DNA of 16,969 bases from assembly GCA_937897005.1 (NCBI GenBank), contig CALCOQ010000274.1, positions 1 to 16,969 on the forward strand, read 5' to 3'. Both the position numbers and the translations under genes were made by a program. The notes beneath the pieces are model-generated. The model had not been told where the DNA came from. It made no database searches and saw only the letters and a program-made list of their open reading frames with translations. Source of the DNA: an uncultured euryarchaeote (lineage in GTDB: Archaea; Thermoplasmatota; Poseidoniia; Poseidoniales; Poseidoniaceae). This document shows, in pieces, positions 6,939 to 13,787 of the stretch (positions within the stretch are counted from its first letter, which is position 1; each line of letters opens with the position of its first letter).

Positions 6939-8099
6939 ATGGCCTGGCTGGGTCTCGATGATACTGATAGTCTCGATGGTGGCTGTACCACGGAGATGTT
7001 TGTCAAATTATTGGCTAGGATAGGAGTTGAATTTGAGGACCCAAGATTGGTGCGACTCTGGCCATTTGCAGAGAACCGTACCCGTGGAAATGCTGCGGTT
7101 GCGGCACATCTGAAGATTTCATTCAATGAAGCCACAAAGTTGGTTGAGGAACATTGGAATTGGCTCTGTGAACGTAGCGAGCCCGGCTCAACACCCGGGA
7201 TGGTGTTGATGGAAGAACAACCCGATGAGGCTCTTTATTGGAATGCAGTCCGAATGCATGTCGAGTCTTCTGAAATGGAGATTCCAATCCCCCACCGACT
7301 CTGGTCGACCGGAGGTACTGGAGTGATTGGTGCAACTGCAGCAATCGCTTGGAGAGGAAATCATGACCATACCTGGGAGAATACTGTATATCGTTGTGAG
7401 GAGAATATTGGAACTCCAAGGAGGGTCGACGAGATTTCGATCGCTGAAATGGATGAACGATTTCCAGGTACATTTCTTAACCGAGACCCACGAAAAAGCA
7501 AGGGGTTGATCGCACCACGCTCTCCATGCCCAGTTTTGTTGGGTATCCGCGGAGAAACTGAAACTGATGTCAGAGCTGCATTTGAATGGCTAAAGGACAG
7601 TGGAGGTATGGAGGAAGATGCTGGAAACATGGTTTGGCGGACCAATCAGGCCTGCGATGACCATATTGATTCCATCATTACCGCCACTGTGGAGACGACT
7701 CCAGTGGTCAGAACCAATGGACATGCCAGTGCAACGACCAGTAGAGGTGATATCGTTGCATTTTCCGAAGGAGGAGATGTGAACAAGTTGCTTCAGCGGT
7801 TGATTCCAGGGGATGTCATCTCTTGGGTCGGGTTGAACCATCTTGGCTCCTATCATCTTGAACGACTTCGGCTGGTACAACCTGAATTGAGGTCCAGGCA
7901 ACGCCCGAAATGCGATTGTGGCAAGAGGATGAAATCCGCAGGTAAGGGACAGTCACCACGTTGCACATCATGCGGATTGCAATCGGATGTAGAGTGGGTA
8001 GGTGAGAAGATTGAAGCCAGTGAGTGGGTAGAACCAGCGCCTGATCGACGCAGACATCTCGCAGCACCTTTGACACGTAAGATTCCGGGGTTTGAGTGA
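6939..8099 (+). CDS. tiaS: tRNA(Ile2) 2-agmatinylcytidine synthetase TiaS
   Basis: TiaS attaches agmatine to C34 of tRNA-Ile(CAU) using ATP, so that this tRNA reads AUA as isoleucine. The product is 386 residues. The N-terminal GLDDTDSLDGGCTT (residues 5-18) is the family signature. A middle block with AIAWR, ENIGTPRRVD, FPGTFLNRD and PCPVLLGIRGE matches the kinase-like catalytic region. Near 285-320 there is an OB-fold-like segment. A C-terminal zinc ribbon uses C325, C327, C342 and C345. The start at 6939 has a good ribosome site; the stop overlaps a GTG that could extend the next frame. It lies in a plus-strand run behind the heptose genes but has no functional link to them. This is a core archaeal tRNA gene, and the assignment is strong. 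Confidence 0.92.
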   Translation: MAWLGLDDTDSLDGGCTTEMFVKLLARIGVEFEDPRLVRLWPFAENRTRGNAAVAAHLKISFNEATKLVEEHWNWLCERSEPGSTPGMVLMEEQPDEALYWNAVRMHVESSEMEIPIPHRLWSTGGTGVIGATAAIAWRGNHDHTWENTVYRCEENIGTPRRVDEISIAEMDERFPGTFLNRDPRKSKGLIAPRSPCPVLLGIRGETETDVRAAFEWLKDSGGMEEDAGNMVWRTNQACDDHIDSIITATVETTPVVRTNGHASATTSRGDIVAFSEGGDVNKLLQRLIPGDVISWVGLNHLGSYHLERLRLVQPELRSRQRPKCDCGKRMKSAGKGQSPRCTSCGLQSDVEWVGEKIEASEWVEPAPDRRRHLAAPLTRKIPGFE

Positions 8100-8143
8100 T
8101 CGATGAGCCACATCTTGATATGTCGCCTTCCTATCCATTGAGC

Positions 8144-8488
8144 ATGAAGATTGTAACAGCACTCGTTTTTGCCAGTTTGTTATTACTATACTACATCCCT
8201 GGCTGTGTCTCGGATGACTCTTCTGCTGTGGTTGGAGAACTGAATGTCCTGATTGATGTAGTGATTGGTGAGGATGGTGAGAATGACAGCATGAATGCAA
8301 CTGCTATGCTATCGGGAGGTGAATCGCCCTATTCCTATCAATGGGAATTGGATGGCAGTCAGATGCTTTCCATGAACTCCTATCTGAAGATGGGTAATTT
8401 ATCTCAGGGTCAACACATCGTTTCAGTCTCTGTGTCTTCCAATGATGGACAGGTCGAACAGGCAACGGCCTCTTTCAATATCGAGTGA
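8144..8488 (+). CDS. Small secreted lipoprotein with PKD/Ig-like domain
   Basis: From the ATG at 8144 the product is 114 residues. It begins with lysine and a hydrophobic stretch ending IPGC, so residues 1-21 look like a lipoprotein signal with Cys21 as the lipid-bearing residue. The remainder is a single beta-rich domain. GGESPYSYQWELDG, then MGNLSQGQHIVSVSVSSNDG, resembles the PKD or Ig-like repeats common in archaeal surface proteins. An in-frame GTG at 8096 overlaps the tiaS stop, but it would bury the signal sequence behind 16 polar residues. A GATATG sequence about 24.5 bases before 8144 could serve as a TATA box. The function is unknown; it probably sits on the outer face of the membrane. 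The next gene encodes a small membrane protein and may be a partner. Confidence 0.65.
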   Translation: MKIVTALVFASLLLLYYIPGCVSDDSSAVVGELNVLIDVVIGEDGENDSMNATAMLSGGESPYSYQWELDGSQMLSMNSYLKMGNLSQGQHIVSVSVSSNDGQVEQATASFNIE

Positions 8489-8533
8489 TGTTGATTGGGC
8501 AAAGTGTATTTGCTACATCCCTTTCGCCACTCC

Positions 8534-8785
8534 ATGGTTGAAGACCTAACTCTGAAGATATCATACGCAGTACTTGCACTCGGTCTTGCTGGTGCTGGTT
8601 GGTTCATGTTCAAAAGAGCACAAGAGAACAAGCAGCGAATGCTGGATGAATCCGCACCAAAGGTTGCTGGAGAGGATGAGTTGGAGGGTGGTGCCATCGA
8701 TCCTTCACAATTCGATGAACCTGATGATGATGCTCTGGATGAGATGGGCGATCTCCTCGGTCTTGATGATGAGGATGAGGATTGA
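8534..8785 (+). CDS. Small single-pass membrane protein with acidic cytoplasmic tail
   Basis: From the ATG at 8534 the product is 83 residues. One membrane helix (about 8-27, ISYAVLALGLAGAGWFMF) is followed by KRAQENKQR. By the positive-inside rule the C-terminus is cytoplasmic. The tail is strongly acidic and ends in MGDLLGLDDEDED. A TTG at 8495 could add 13 residues. The ATG is preferred because GTATTT is centred 25.5 bases upstream as a possible TATA box, and because the extension is basic and unlike a membrane-protein N-terminus. I recognise no family. It follows the lipoprotein gene by 45 bases and may be its partner. Its stop abuts the stop of the opposing gene. Confidence 0.6.
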   Translation: MVEDLTLKISYAVLALGLAGAGWFMFKRAQENKQRMLDESAPKVAGEDELEGGAIDPSQFDEPDDDALDEMGDLLGLDDEDED

Positions 8786-8788
8786 TCA
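8783..8788. other. Tail-to-tail stop codons forming TGATCA (small membrane protein / RecA-like)
   Basis: The plus-strand TGA at 8783-8785 directly abuts the minus-strand TGA read from 8788 to 8786. TTTT on the plus strand at 8794-8797 is the only nearby T-run. This is the second of three such junctions. Confidence 0.95.
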
Positions 8789-9409
8789 AACCGTTTTGAA
8801 TCCCGATTCTTCAAGCTGCAGTTGGTATTGAATATCCGAGGATGACAATGTTCTCCTTGAATCATCATGTTCCCTCTTGATGAACCAAGTTGTGAAACCA
8901 AGACTTTCCAATTGCTTGCTCGCTTTTGCTTTCAATTCTTCAGCACCTGAAGCATCAGAGTATGCCGATGATGTCAGTAGAAGTATGCAGTCATCATCAA
9001 TTTCTTCATTCAAACGTTTCACTGCGGATATCCTTCCTTTCGGGGGTCTTCCTTGAACTGGAGCCCAGTCATCGATGACCACAAGTGAAACCCCTGGCAG
9101 TAGCTCAGATGCTCTTGAAATCTCCTTCAGCGCACGGCTGAACTCCCCGCCGGTATTCATGGCGTGGAAACGTGATGCAGCAGAAATATCCAATTCACTG
9201 AAAATCTGCGAAAATCTGACATTGTCTGGCATTTCCTCTGAACCCCATATCACTCTTCTTCCTGCGCTGATATGTTCTCTGGCCTGTTGCAGACAGAATG
9301 TGGTTCTGCCTGTTTTAGGGGTTGAGGACAGATGTACTCGTTTACCGATTTCAGGTAGCGCCATGATGAGCACAGCCTGACGCCCGTTCAAAGTGATTGG
9401 GTGTATCAA
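8786..9409 (-). CDS. RecA/RadA-like ATPase domain protein with degenerate Walker A
   Basis: The product is 207 residues from the TTG at 9409, or 192 from the ATG at 9364. The strand VHLSS leads into TPKTGRTT (30-37), which sits where Walker A should be but has Arg35 in place of the lysine and lacks the first glycine. GSEEMPD (56-62) occupies the position of the catalytic glutamate in RecA/KaiC-type proteins. LVVIDDW (109-115) is a good Walker B, and LLLTSSA is a probable sensor strand. The length fits a single core domain, as in RadB-like proteins. ATP may be bound weakly or not hydrolysed. TTGA at 9406-9409 overlaps the stop of the upstream CBS gene, so the two are likely one transcript and translationally coupled, which favours the TTG start. 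I infer a regulatory or DNA-linked ATPase homologue with unknown partner. Confidence 0.6.
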   Translation of the reverse strand: MIHPITLNGRQAVLIMALPEIGKRVHLSSTPKTGRTTFCLQQAREHISAGRRVIWGSEEMPDNVRFSQIFSELDISAASRFHAMNTGGEFSRALKEISRASELLPGVSLVVIDDWAPVQGRPPKGRISAVKRLNEEIDDDCILLLTSSAYSDASGAEELKAKASKQLESLGFTTWFIKREHDDSRRTLSSSDIQYQLQLEESGFKTV

Positions 9410-9981
9410 TGACCAGTGCCGGCCCCAGGGTCCTCATCTTCTTTCTCATCCTCAAAATCTCCAAGCATTACGTCCAGTAGGGCTTGTTGTTCCGCTGCAG
9501 GATCGTCCTCTTCGATATCAACATCGCGAGCATCTCCTAGAGCACTCTTTGAACGTTGCATTCTCATGGACAACATCTGATGGCTCTCAAGACGTCGACT
9601 TGCTTCCCGATAATCATCTGGGCTGAAATATCCTGCAAATTCACCATTGGGTCCCCTTATGACCACGGCATCCGGCTGAGATTCCGCCATCATTCGCAGT
9701 GCACCGGAAAGAGGTGTTGCAATTGGCATCTCTACGACCTTAGTGCGCATATGTTTGGATATCTTCTCCTTTGCTGGATTCTTTCCGGTTGCGATTATCT
9801 CCAACAAATCCTTCAATGTGATTACACCATCAATCTCTCCTGTCTTGGCATTCTCCACCAGTACAGCGGCATCTCTTGAGCGTAGAAATGGTTGACATAC
9901 ATCGGCAAATGTTGCCTTCGCTCCAACTACTGCATGCTCATCTGTGATAGACATATCACCAACCACGGGTTCACTCGTCAT
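9406..9981 (-). CDS. CBS-domain-pair protein with acidic tail
   Basis: The product is 191 residues from the ATG at 9981. Two CBS domains are visible. The first (about 1-63) has MTSEPVVGDMSI, AAVLVENAKTGEIDGVITLKDLL. The second (about 75-130) has MRTKVVEMPIATPLSGALRMM, DAVVIRGPNGEFAGYFSPDDYR. CBS pairs bind adenine nucleotides or related ligands and act as energy or metabolite sensors. The last 40 residues form a charged tail with LLDVMLGDFEDEKED. The frame is open to an ATG at 10155, but the extra 58 residues look unstructured and overlap the divergent gene. AAATAA about 31 bases before 9981 is a plausible TATA box. The gene is followed by the RecA-like gene in a 4-base overlap. The family is clear; the ligand and target are unknown. 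Confidence 0.75.
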   Translation of the reverse strand: MTSEPVVGDMSITDEHAVVGAKATFADVCQPFLRSRDAAVLVENAKTGEIDGVITLKDLLEIIATGKNPAKEKISKHMRTKVVEMPIATPLSGALRMMAESQPDAVVIRGPNGEFAGYFSPDDYREASRRLESHQMLSMRMQRSKSALGDARDVDIEEDDPAAEQQALLDVMLGDFEDEKEDEDPGAGTGH

Positions 9982-10009
9982 GTATCCCCGACATAGGCTA
10001 GCCTCTATC

Positions 10010-10015
10010 TTATTT
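10010..10015 (-). promoter_or_regulatory. Possible TATA box of the CBS-RecA-like operon
   Basis: Minus-strand CAAATAAGATAG has its core AAATAA centred about 31 bases before the ATG at 9981, predicting a leader of about five bases. The match to a TATA box is approximate. Confidence 0.35.
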
Positions 10016-10030
10016 GCGTCGACGCCAGAA

Positions 10031-10043
10031 GTGTTGCAAACAC
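10031..10043. promoter_or_regulatory. Inverted repeat in a divergent intergenic region
   Basis: Perfect inverted repeat GTGTT-GCA-AACAC (5-base arms, 3-base spacer) in the 95-base region between the divergent CBS and small tail-anchored genes. It lies upstream of the CBS TATA box, where an activator or shared repressor could bind. Short arms make chance occurrence possible. Confidence 0.3.
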
Positions 10044-10076
10044 AAGCATCAAGCCTTGAAACCCCCTCCGGAGCAT

Positions 10077-10295
10077 ATGGACGGCGTAGTTCGAGAGGGT
10101 GAACGAATACCACGCAGACCCCTTCCGGAGTTCGAAGAAGTAGATTCCAGTGCATTAGCGGGCATCATGTCCGATGGTTTACTCAAAGTAGCCATGGAAG
10201 ATACAAATCAATTCGGCCCCCATGCAATGATCATTTTGTTGGTTATCATGGCAACTGTGACTGGAGTCCTGCTCAAGGTATTCTCATTGTTCTGA
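10077..10295 (+). CDS. Small tail-anchored membrane protein, possible SecG/Sec61beta-like
   Basis: From the ATG at 10077 the product is 72 residues: a charged N-terminal half and one membrane helix at the very C-terminus (about 49-70, MIILLVIMATVTGVLLKVF). The stretch SDGLLKVAMED followed by a proline and the helix resembles the SAGL-[IM]-R-[YF] box plus C-terminal helix of archaeal Sec61beta, a non-essential part of the protein-export channel. The archaeal protein is usually 50-60 residues. The similarity is short and several conserved positions differ, so the name is tentative. A further in-frame ATG at 10167 would leave only 42 residues. No convincing TATA box lies at the expected distance. 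It is followed by another membrane protein gene on the same strand. Confidence 0.5.
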   Translation: MDGVVREGERIPRRPLPEFEEVDSSALAGIMSDGLLKVAMEDTNQFGPHAMIILLVIMATVTGVLLKVFSLF

Positions 10296-10388
10296 GTTTT
10301 CCCAGCCAATGTGATAATCCGTCTCCAGCCCTTCTCATGTTGGACAATACTCAATACCCTGACGGGAGTCCAAAAACACGGTGCAACA

Positions 10389-10823
10389 ATGGCGAAAGGA
10401 AATGTGATGATCAGGGTCGATGACCCTTCCGAGAAGCGTTGGACCATCATGGCAGCGCTACTGGGGACCAACATGGCATTTGCCCTGTTTCAAGGCCTGG
10501 CACATCAGAATGACCCTCGTCAGATTCGTCACATCGCTCTACTGATCGTGATTGCAGCACTTCCTTTTCAGGCAGTATACTTCATGATTCATGCTTTCGT
10601 GCTTGAATATTCTGACAGGGTTAAAGAGAATGCGATGAAGGTTATAGTAAGGTTAGCCACAGCCTGTCAGATGATTTCTTACTTCTCTATCATTGGAATC
10701 GCGATGATGTTCTATGCCATTCATTGGTCCATTGGGTTAGCATTCACCCTATCTGGAATGGTTGCGATCATCATGGTGCGATTGGCTTTCGCTCAAGCTG
10801 ATATATTGGCCGAGGATTCATGA
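10389..10823 (+). CDS. Four-helix integral membrane protein of unknown function
   Basis: From the ATG at 10389 the product is 144 residues. I count four hydrophobic segments: about 18-38 (IMAALLGTNMAFALFQGLA), 48-70 (HIALLIVIAALPFQAVYFMI), 87-110 (after a basic MKVIVRLA) and 112-135. The short N-terminus (MAKGNVMIRVDDPSEKR) and the end (QADILAEDS) are polar. An upstream TTG-like extension to 10311 is unlikely because it adds a sequence with no membrane or signal character. CAATAC motifs at 10345-10356 could act as a weak TATA region. I recognise no family and see no catalytic residues; helix polarity does not suggest a transporter with charged pore residues. Its stop abuts that of purB. The gene is convincing; the function is unknown. 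Confidence 0.6.
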   Translation: MAKGNVMIRVDDPSEKRWTIMAALLGTNMAFALFQGLAHQNDPRQIRHIALLIVIAALPFQAVYFMIHAFVLEYSDRVKENAMKVIVRLATACQMISYFSIIGIAMMFYAIHWSIGLAFTLSGMVAIIMVRLAFAQADILAEDS

Positions 10824-10826
10824 TCA
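10821..10826. other. Tail-to-tail stop codons forming TGATCA (membrane protein / purB)
   Basis: The plus-strand TGA at 10821-10823 directly abuts the minus-strand TGA read from 10826 to 10824. This is the third of three such junctions. No strong T-run lies close by on either strand. Confidence 0.95.
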
Positions 10827-12209
10827 TTCAGTCGCTCGTCTTGCTTCAGCGACCGCCTCGTCGACAAGTTCTCCTGAAACCCCGATATGATTCAATGGTT
10901 CAAACATCGCCTCAAGTTCCTCCACCGAGAATCTAGCAGATATTGCAGGGCTACGCGAACAGACATCGATAAGTTCCTCTCCATTGGCCATCGCCTCCAT
11001 CGATATGGTTCGAAGGACTTCGTGTGCTTCATCACGAGGTACTCCTTTGTCGACCATTTCAAGCATGACCTTCTCCGCCATCGGCAATCCCTTTTGGGCA
11101 GCGATATTCCCCAGCATCCTATCCCTATCCACCCAGAGATTGGTGAGTACCGAATTGGTCTTGTCAAGTACATCCTCGGCCAAACTGCTGGCATGTGACA
11201 AGGTGAATCGTTCTGCAGAGGAATTGGCCAGGTCTCTCTCATGCCACAACAATGCATTCTCCCAGGTGGGCATCATGAATGAGCGCACAACACGGGCTAG
11301 ACCGCACGCATTCTCACTCATGATTGGATTCTTCTTGTGAGCCATTGTCGATGACCCCACCTGCTTCTTGACATCGAATCCCTCGCCTGCCTCCGCTATC
11401 TCACTCCTTTGTAGATTCCTTATCTCTTGAAGGATCTTTTCACAAGTGGTTGCCACATTGCACAACCACCCCATGTACTCGATGTACCGATCTCTACCCA
11501 CAACCTGTGTTGTGACAAGGGGTGTTCCAAGTCCAAGATGTTCCATGATGAGAGATTGCAGTTTTCTCGCATCATCTCCTTGTGCCGCTCCAGTCCCCAC
11601 TGCTCCGAGAAATTTCCCAACACATATTCTACCAGTGGCCTCATCCAAGCGTACCAATTGGCGCCGAATTTCATCAACCCAAACTGCAACTTTGAGGCCG
11701 AAGGTGATTGGGACCGCGGCCTGTCCGTGCGTTCTTCCAAGCATCACTGTATCCCGTTCCTTCTCAGCCAGATCAGCAGTTGTAAGAAGTAATTTCAGAG
11801 TCTGTGCTCTAAGAATCACAATTGAATCTCGCAATTGTAGGGCGACTGCGGTATCGACGATATCATTGCTTGTAGCCCCAAGATGAATACACCATCCAGC
11901 ATCTCCTGCAGATTCTGCCATGGCTTTGGTCAGTGCCATTATGTCATGTTTCGTCTCAGCCTCGATCTCGCTCACTCTCTCCTTGGTGACACTTGTAGGA
12001 TTGGCGATGGACTCGACACGGCGATAATCCTCTTCACTGACTCGACCTAATTGCCAATGTGCCCAGATCAGTGCTTTTTCAACCTCAAGTTGTCGGGAAT
12101 GTCTACCTTCTTCTGCCCATATCACCTTGAAATCATCGCATCCATAGCGGTAGTCCAGCGGGCAGGTCAGAACACTCATCGTTGAGAAGCCCGAGGGCCA
12201 CGCCCTCAT
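10824..12209 (-). CDS. purB: Adenylosuccinate lyase PurB
   Basis: PurB acts twice in purine synthesis: it releases fumarate from SAICAR and from adenylosuccinate to give AICAR and AMP. The product is 461 residues, within the family range. The N-terminal CPLDYRYG is typical of archaeal PurB. GATSNDIVDT and LGRTHGQAAVPITFG (about 158-171) hold the conserved histidine. The fumarase/lyase signature GSSTMAHKKNP (about 283-293) carries the flexible-loop serine; HERDLANSSAER follows. The ATG at 12209 overlaps the dph6 stop as ATGA, indicating coupling. The ATG at 12179 (MSVLTCPLDYRYG) matches the usual family start better, so the first ten residues may not be translated. The gene is transcribed with dph6. 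The assignment is strong; only the start is uncertain. Confidence 0.93.
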   Translation of the reverse strand: MRAWPSGFSTMSVLTCPLDYRYGCDDFKVIWAEEGRHSRQLEVEKALIWAHWQLGRVSEEDYRRVESIANPTSVTKERVSEIEAETKHDIMALTKAMAESAGDAGWCIHLGATSNDIVDTAVALQLRDSIVILRAQTLKLLLTTADLAEKERDTVMLGRTHGQAAVPITFGLKVAVWVDEIRRQLVRLDEATGRICVGKFLGAVGTGAAQGDDARKLQSLIMEHLGLGTPLVTTQVVGRDRYIEYMGWLCNVATTCEKILQEIRNLQRSEIAEAGEGFDVKKQVGSSTMAHKKNPIMSENACGLARVVRSFMMPTWENALLWHERDLANSSAERFTLSHASSLAEDVLDKTNSVLTNLWVDRDRMLGNIAAQKGLPMAEKVMLEMVDKGVPRDEAHEVLRTISMEAMANGEELIDVCSRSPAISARFSVEELEAMFEPLNHIGVSGELVDEAVAEARRATE

Positions 12210-12904
12210 GATGATTCCGTTTCCTCAACATCGATGAGATACATGGATTCGATATTCAAGTGGCCCCTATCATGTCTCCATGTTTCAGTACTCTCCAGAA
12301 CTATTCTTCCATTCATATGGGGTCCTGAGAGAATCACCGTCTCGAATTCTCCACCCTCACCATCAATGTTGAATCTATGTTGTCTGGATAATGCTAGCAG
12401 TTCCTCGAAATTTGAATTGTCGAGAGTTCTGCCGAGCCATTGGCGTCCTAGACCATCGCTGGAGACACTGACCATCACGATCTCCATGCCACAGTCAATC
12501 AACTCTCGCATATGTTGTTCTGGGTCATGGTGCCATAGCGGGGCAAATGAGTGAATGCCCAACTCCTCACAGACGCCATCCAATCTCCGGCGCTGGTATT
12601 CGCTGCGCAGAGCACCACTTACCAATCCATCCACGGACTTTGAATCGATCAAGGGGTGCAATCCCTCCAATAATTGTTCAACTTCGACTTCACTCACTCC
12701 ATTCACGATTATTGGATGATGCTCAATTCCCATAGCTTGAGCCTGTAATCGAGTCATCTCAGTTGCTGGAATCTGAAACATCCACGAATCATCGCCATCG
12801 ACAACAACAGTGACAACAGCACAGACCTCCCAGCCCTGACATATCGCCCACCAAAGAGACAGGGTGGAATCTTTACCTCCCGAAGTCAGCACCACTATCC
12901 GCAT
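12206..12904 (-). CDS. dph6: Diphthine-ammonia ligase family, PP-loop ATP pyrophosphatase (Dph6-like)
   Basis: Dph6 adenylates diphthine on elongation factor 2 and amidates it to diphthamide. The product is 232 residues from the ATG at 12904. MRIVVLTSGGKDS holds the PP-loop (SGGKDS, 8-13). IEHHPIIVNG and LVSGALRSEYQRRRLDGVCEELG follow as in archaeal MJ0570-type proteins. The C-terminal GEGGEFET (about 182-189) is the second family signature. The frame is open to 13042, but the extension runs into the divergent psmA start. An AAATATG sequence about 32 bases before 12904 is the likely TATA box; ATGs at 12922 and 12928 are closer to it than a leader would allow. The gene is first in a pair with purB, overlapping it by 4 bases. 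The family is clear; substrate specificity is inferred. Confidence 0.85.
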   Translation of the reverse strand: MRIVVLTSGGKDSTLSLWWAICQGWEVCAVVTVVVDGDDSWMFQIPATEMTRLQAQAMGIEHHPIIVNGVSEVEVEQLLEGLHPLIDSKSVDGLVSGALRSEYQRRRLDGVCEELGIHSFAPLWHHDPEQHMRELIDCGMEIVMVSVSSDGLGRQWLGRTLDNSNFEELLALSRQHRFNIDGEGGEFETVILSGPHMNGRIVLESTETWRHDRGHLNIESMYLIDVEETESS

Positions 12905-12933
12905 GGCTGGCGCTGAGGGCATCTGCATGAAAC

Positions 12934-12980
12934 ATATTTGGTGGTAGAACAGCTTCAGTCTAACCACCAAGGTTGATAAG
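12934..12980. promoter_or_regulatory. Mirrored divergent promoters of dph6-purB and psmA with ACCACCAA elements
   Basis: TTGGTGGT at 12938-12945 and ACCACCAA at 12963-12970 are exact reverse complements, 17 bases apart. On each strand ACCACCAA lies directly upstream of or touching that strand's TATA-like box: AAATATG for dph6 (12940-12934) and GTTGATAAG for psmA (12972-12980). They occupy the position of a BRE, or a shared operator with centres 25 bases apart. Confidence 0.5.
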
Positions 12981-13009
12981 ACGGCACTTGGCGACAGGGT
13001 TAGGGTGTG

Positions 13010-13735
13010 ATGATGCAACCGAGCGGAAGAGGATATGACCATGGAATTACCACCTTCAGTCCTGACGGTAGATTGTTTCAGGTGGAATATGCGAGAGAAT
13101 CGGTCAAGCGTGGAACCACCACTGCTGGTCTGAAGTTCAGAGACGGTATCATCCTGGTCTGCGATAAGCGTATTGCCAGTCGTCTCATTATTCCCGCGAG
13201 TATCGAGAAGTTATTCAAGATAGACGATCACATTGGTTTCGCAACCAGTGGTCTGGTGGCTGATGGCAGGCAACTCGTTGACCGGGCTCGGGTCGAATGT
13301 CAGGTCAATCAGATCACATACAATAACAAGGTTCCAGTTGACATCCTTGCTAAGAAGATCTGTGATTTCAAACAATCCTTCACCCAGTATGGCGGTAGCC
13401 GACCATTTGGTTCGGCTTTACTAATCGGCGGTGTTGATGATAATGGCATTCATTTGTTTGAGACCGACCCAAGTGGGGCATATCAGTCATATCACGCTGG
13501 CGCCATTGGTTCAGGCCGCAATTCTGTTGTTGATTTCTTTGAGAACAAGTGGAAGTCGGGCCTGACTCTCAACATGGGAATCAAACTCGGGCTCGAAGCA
13601 TTGCGCGGGAGCTTGGATGCTGAATTGAACATAGAAGCGATTGAGATATCAGTCATTGACGATAGTGGCTATCACACCCTATCCAGAGATGATGTGAAGG
13701 GACATATCTCCAAATTGAAGCCTCTGGAAGAATGA
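13010..13735 (+). CDS. psmA: Proteasome subunit alpha
   Basis: Alpha subunits form the outer rings of the 20S proteasome; they gate substrate entry and receive unfolded proteins from PAN or Cdc48-type ATPases. The product is 241 residues. The N-terminal alpha signature YDHGITTFSPDGRLFQVEYA is followed by VKRGTTTAGLKFRDGIILVCDKR. KLFKIDDHIGFATSGLVADGRQLVDRAR and QYGGSRPFGSALLIGG are also typical. No catalytic threonine is expected, and none is present at the N-terminus. Codons GTG, ATG and ATG follow each other at 13007-13015, so the start is ambiguous by two codons. The TATA-like TTGATAAG is centred about 33 bases before 13010. The gene heads the exosome superoperon, a linkage conserved in many archaea. 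Confidence 0.95.
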   Translation: MMQPSGRGYDHGITTFSPDGRLFQVEYARESVKRGTTTAGLKFRDGIILVCDKRIASRLIIPASIEKLFKIDDHIGFATSGLVADGRQLVDRARVECQVNQITYNNKVPVDILAKKICDFKQSFTQYGGSRPFGSALLIGGVDDNGIHLFETDPSGAYQSYHAGAIGSGRNSVVDFFENKWKSGLTLNMGIKLGLEALRGSLDAELNIEAIEISVIDDSGYHTLSRDDVKGHISKLKPLEE

Positions 13736-13787
13736 TTCTGCAAAAAGCACTTGGTCTTGCTGCCCTCTCGTCTGTTCAGGGTAGGTC

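Noticed and set aside
8410..8901. Minus-strand open frame of 163 codons across two plus-strand genes
   Set aside because: Serine- and arginine-rich composition is typical of antisense to acidic proteins, and it overlaps the end of the RecA-like gene in another frame.
9982..10155. N-terminal extension of the CBS protein by 58 residues
   Set aside because: It runs through the divergent small gene, shows no domain, and the ATG at 9981 has a plausible TATA box.
11446..11886. Plus-strand open frame of 146 codons opposite purB
   Set aside because: It is antisense to the conserved core of adenylosuccinate lyase, lacks any recognisable domain, and has no start signal.
12905..13042. N-terminal extension of the Dph6-like protein
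   Set aside because: The PP-loop starts right after the ATG at 12904 as in the family, and the extension overlaps both promoters and the psmA start.
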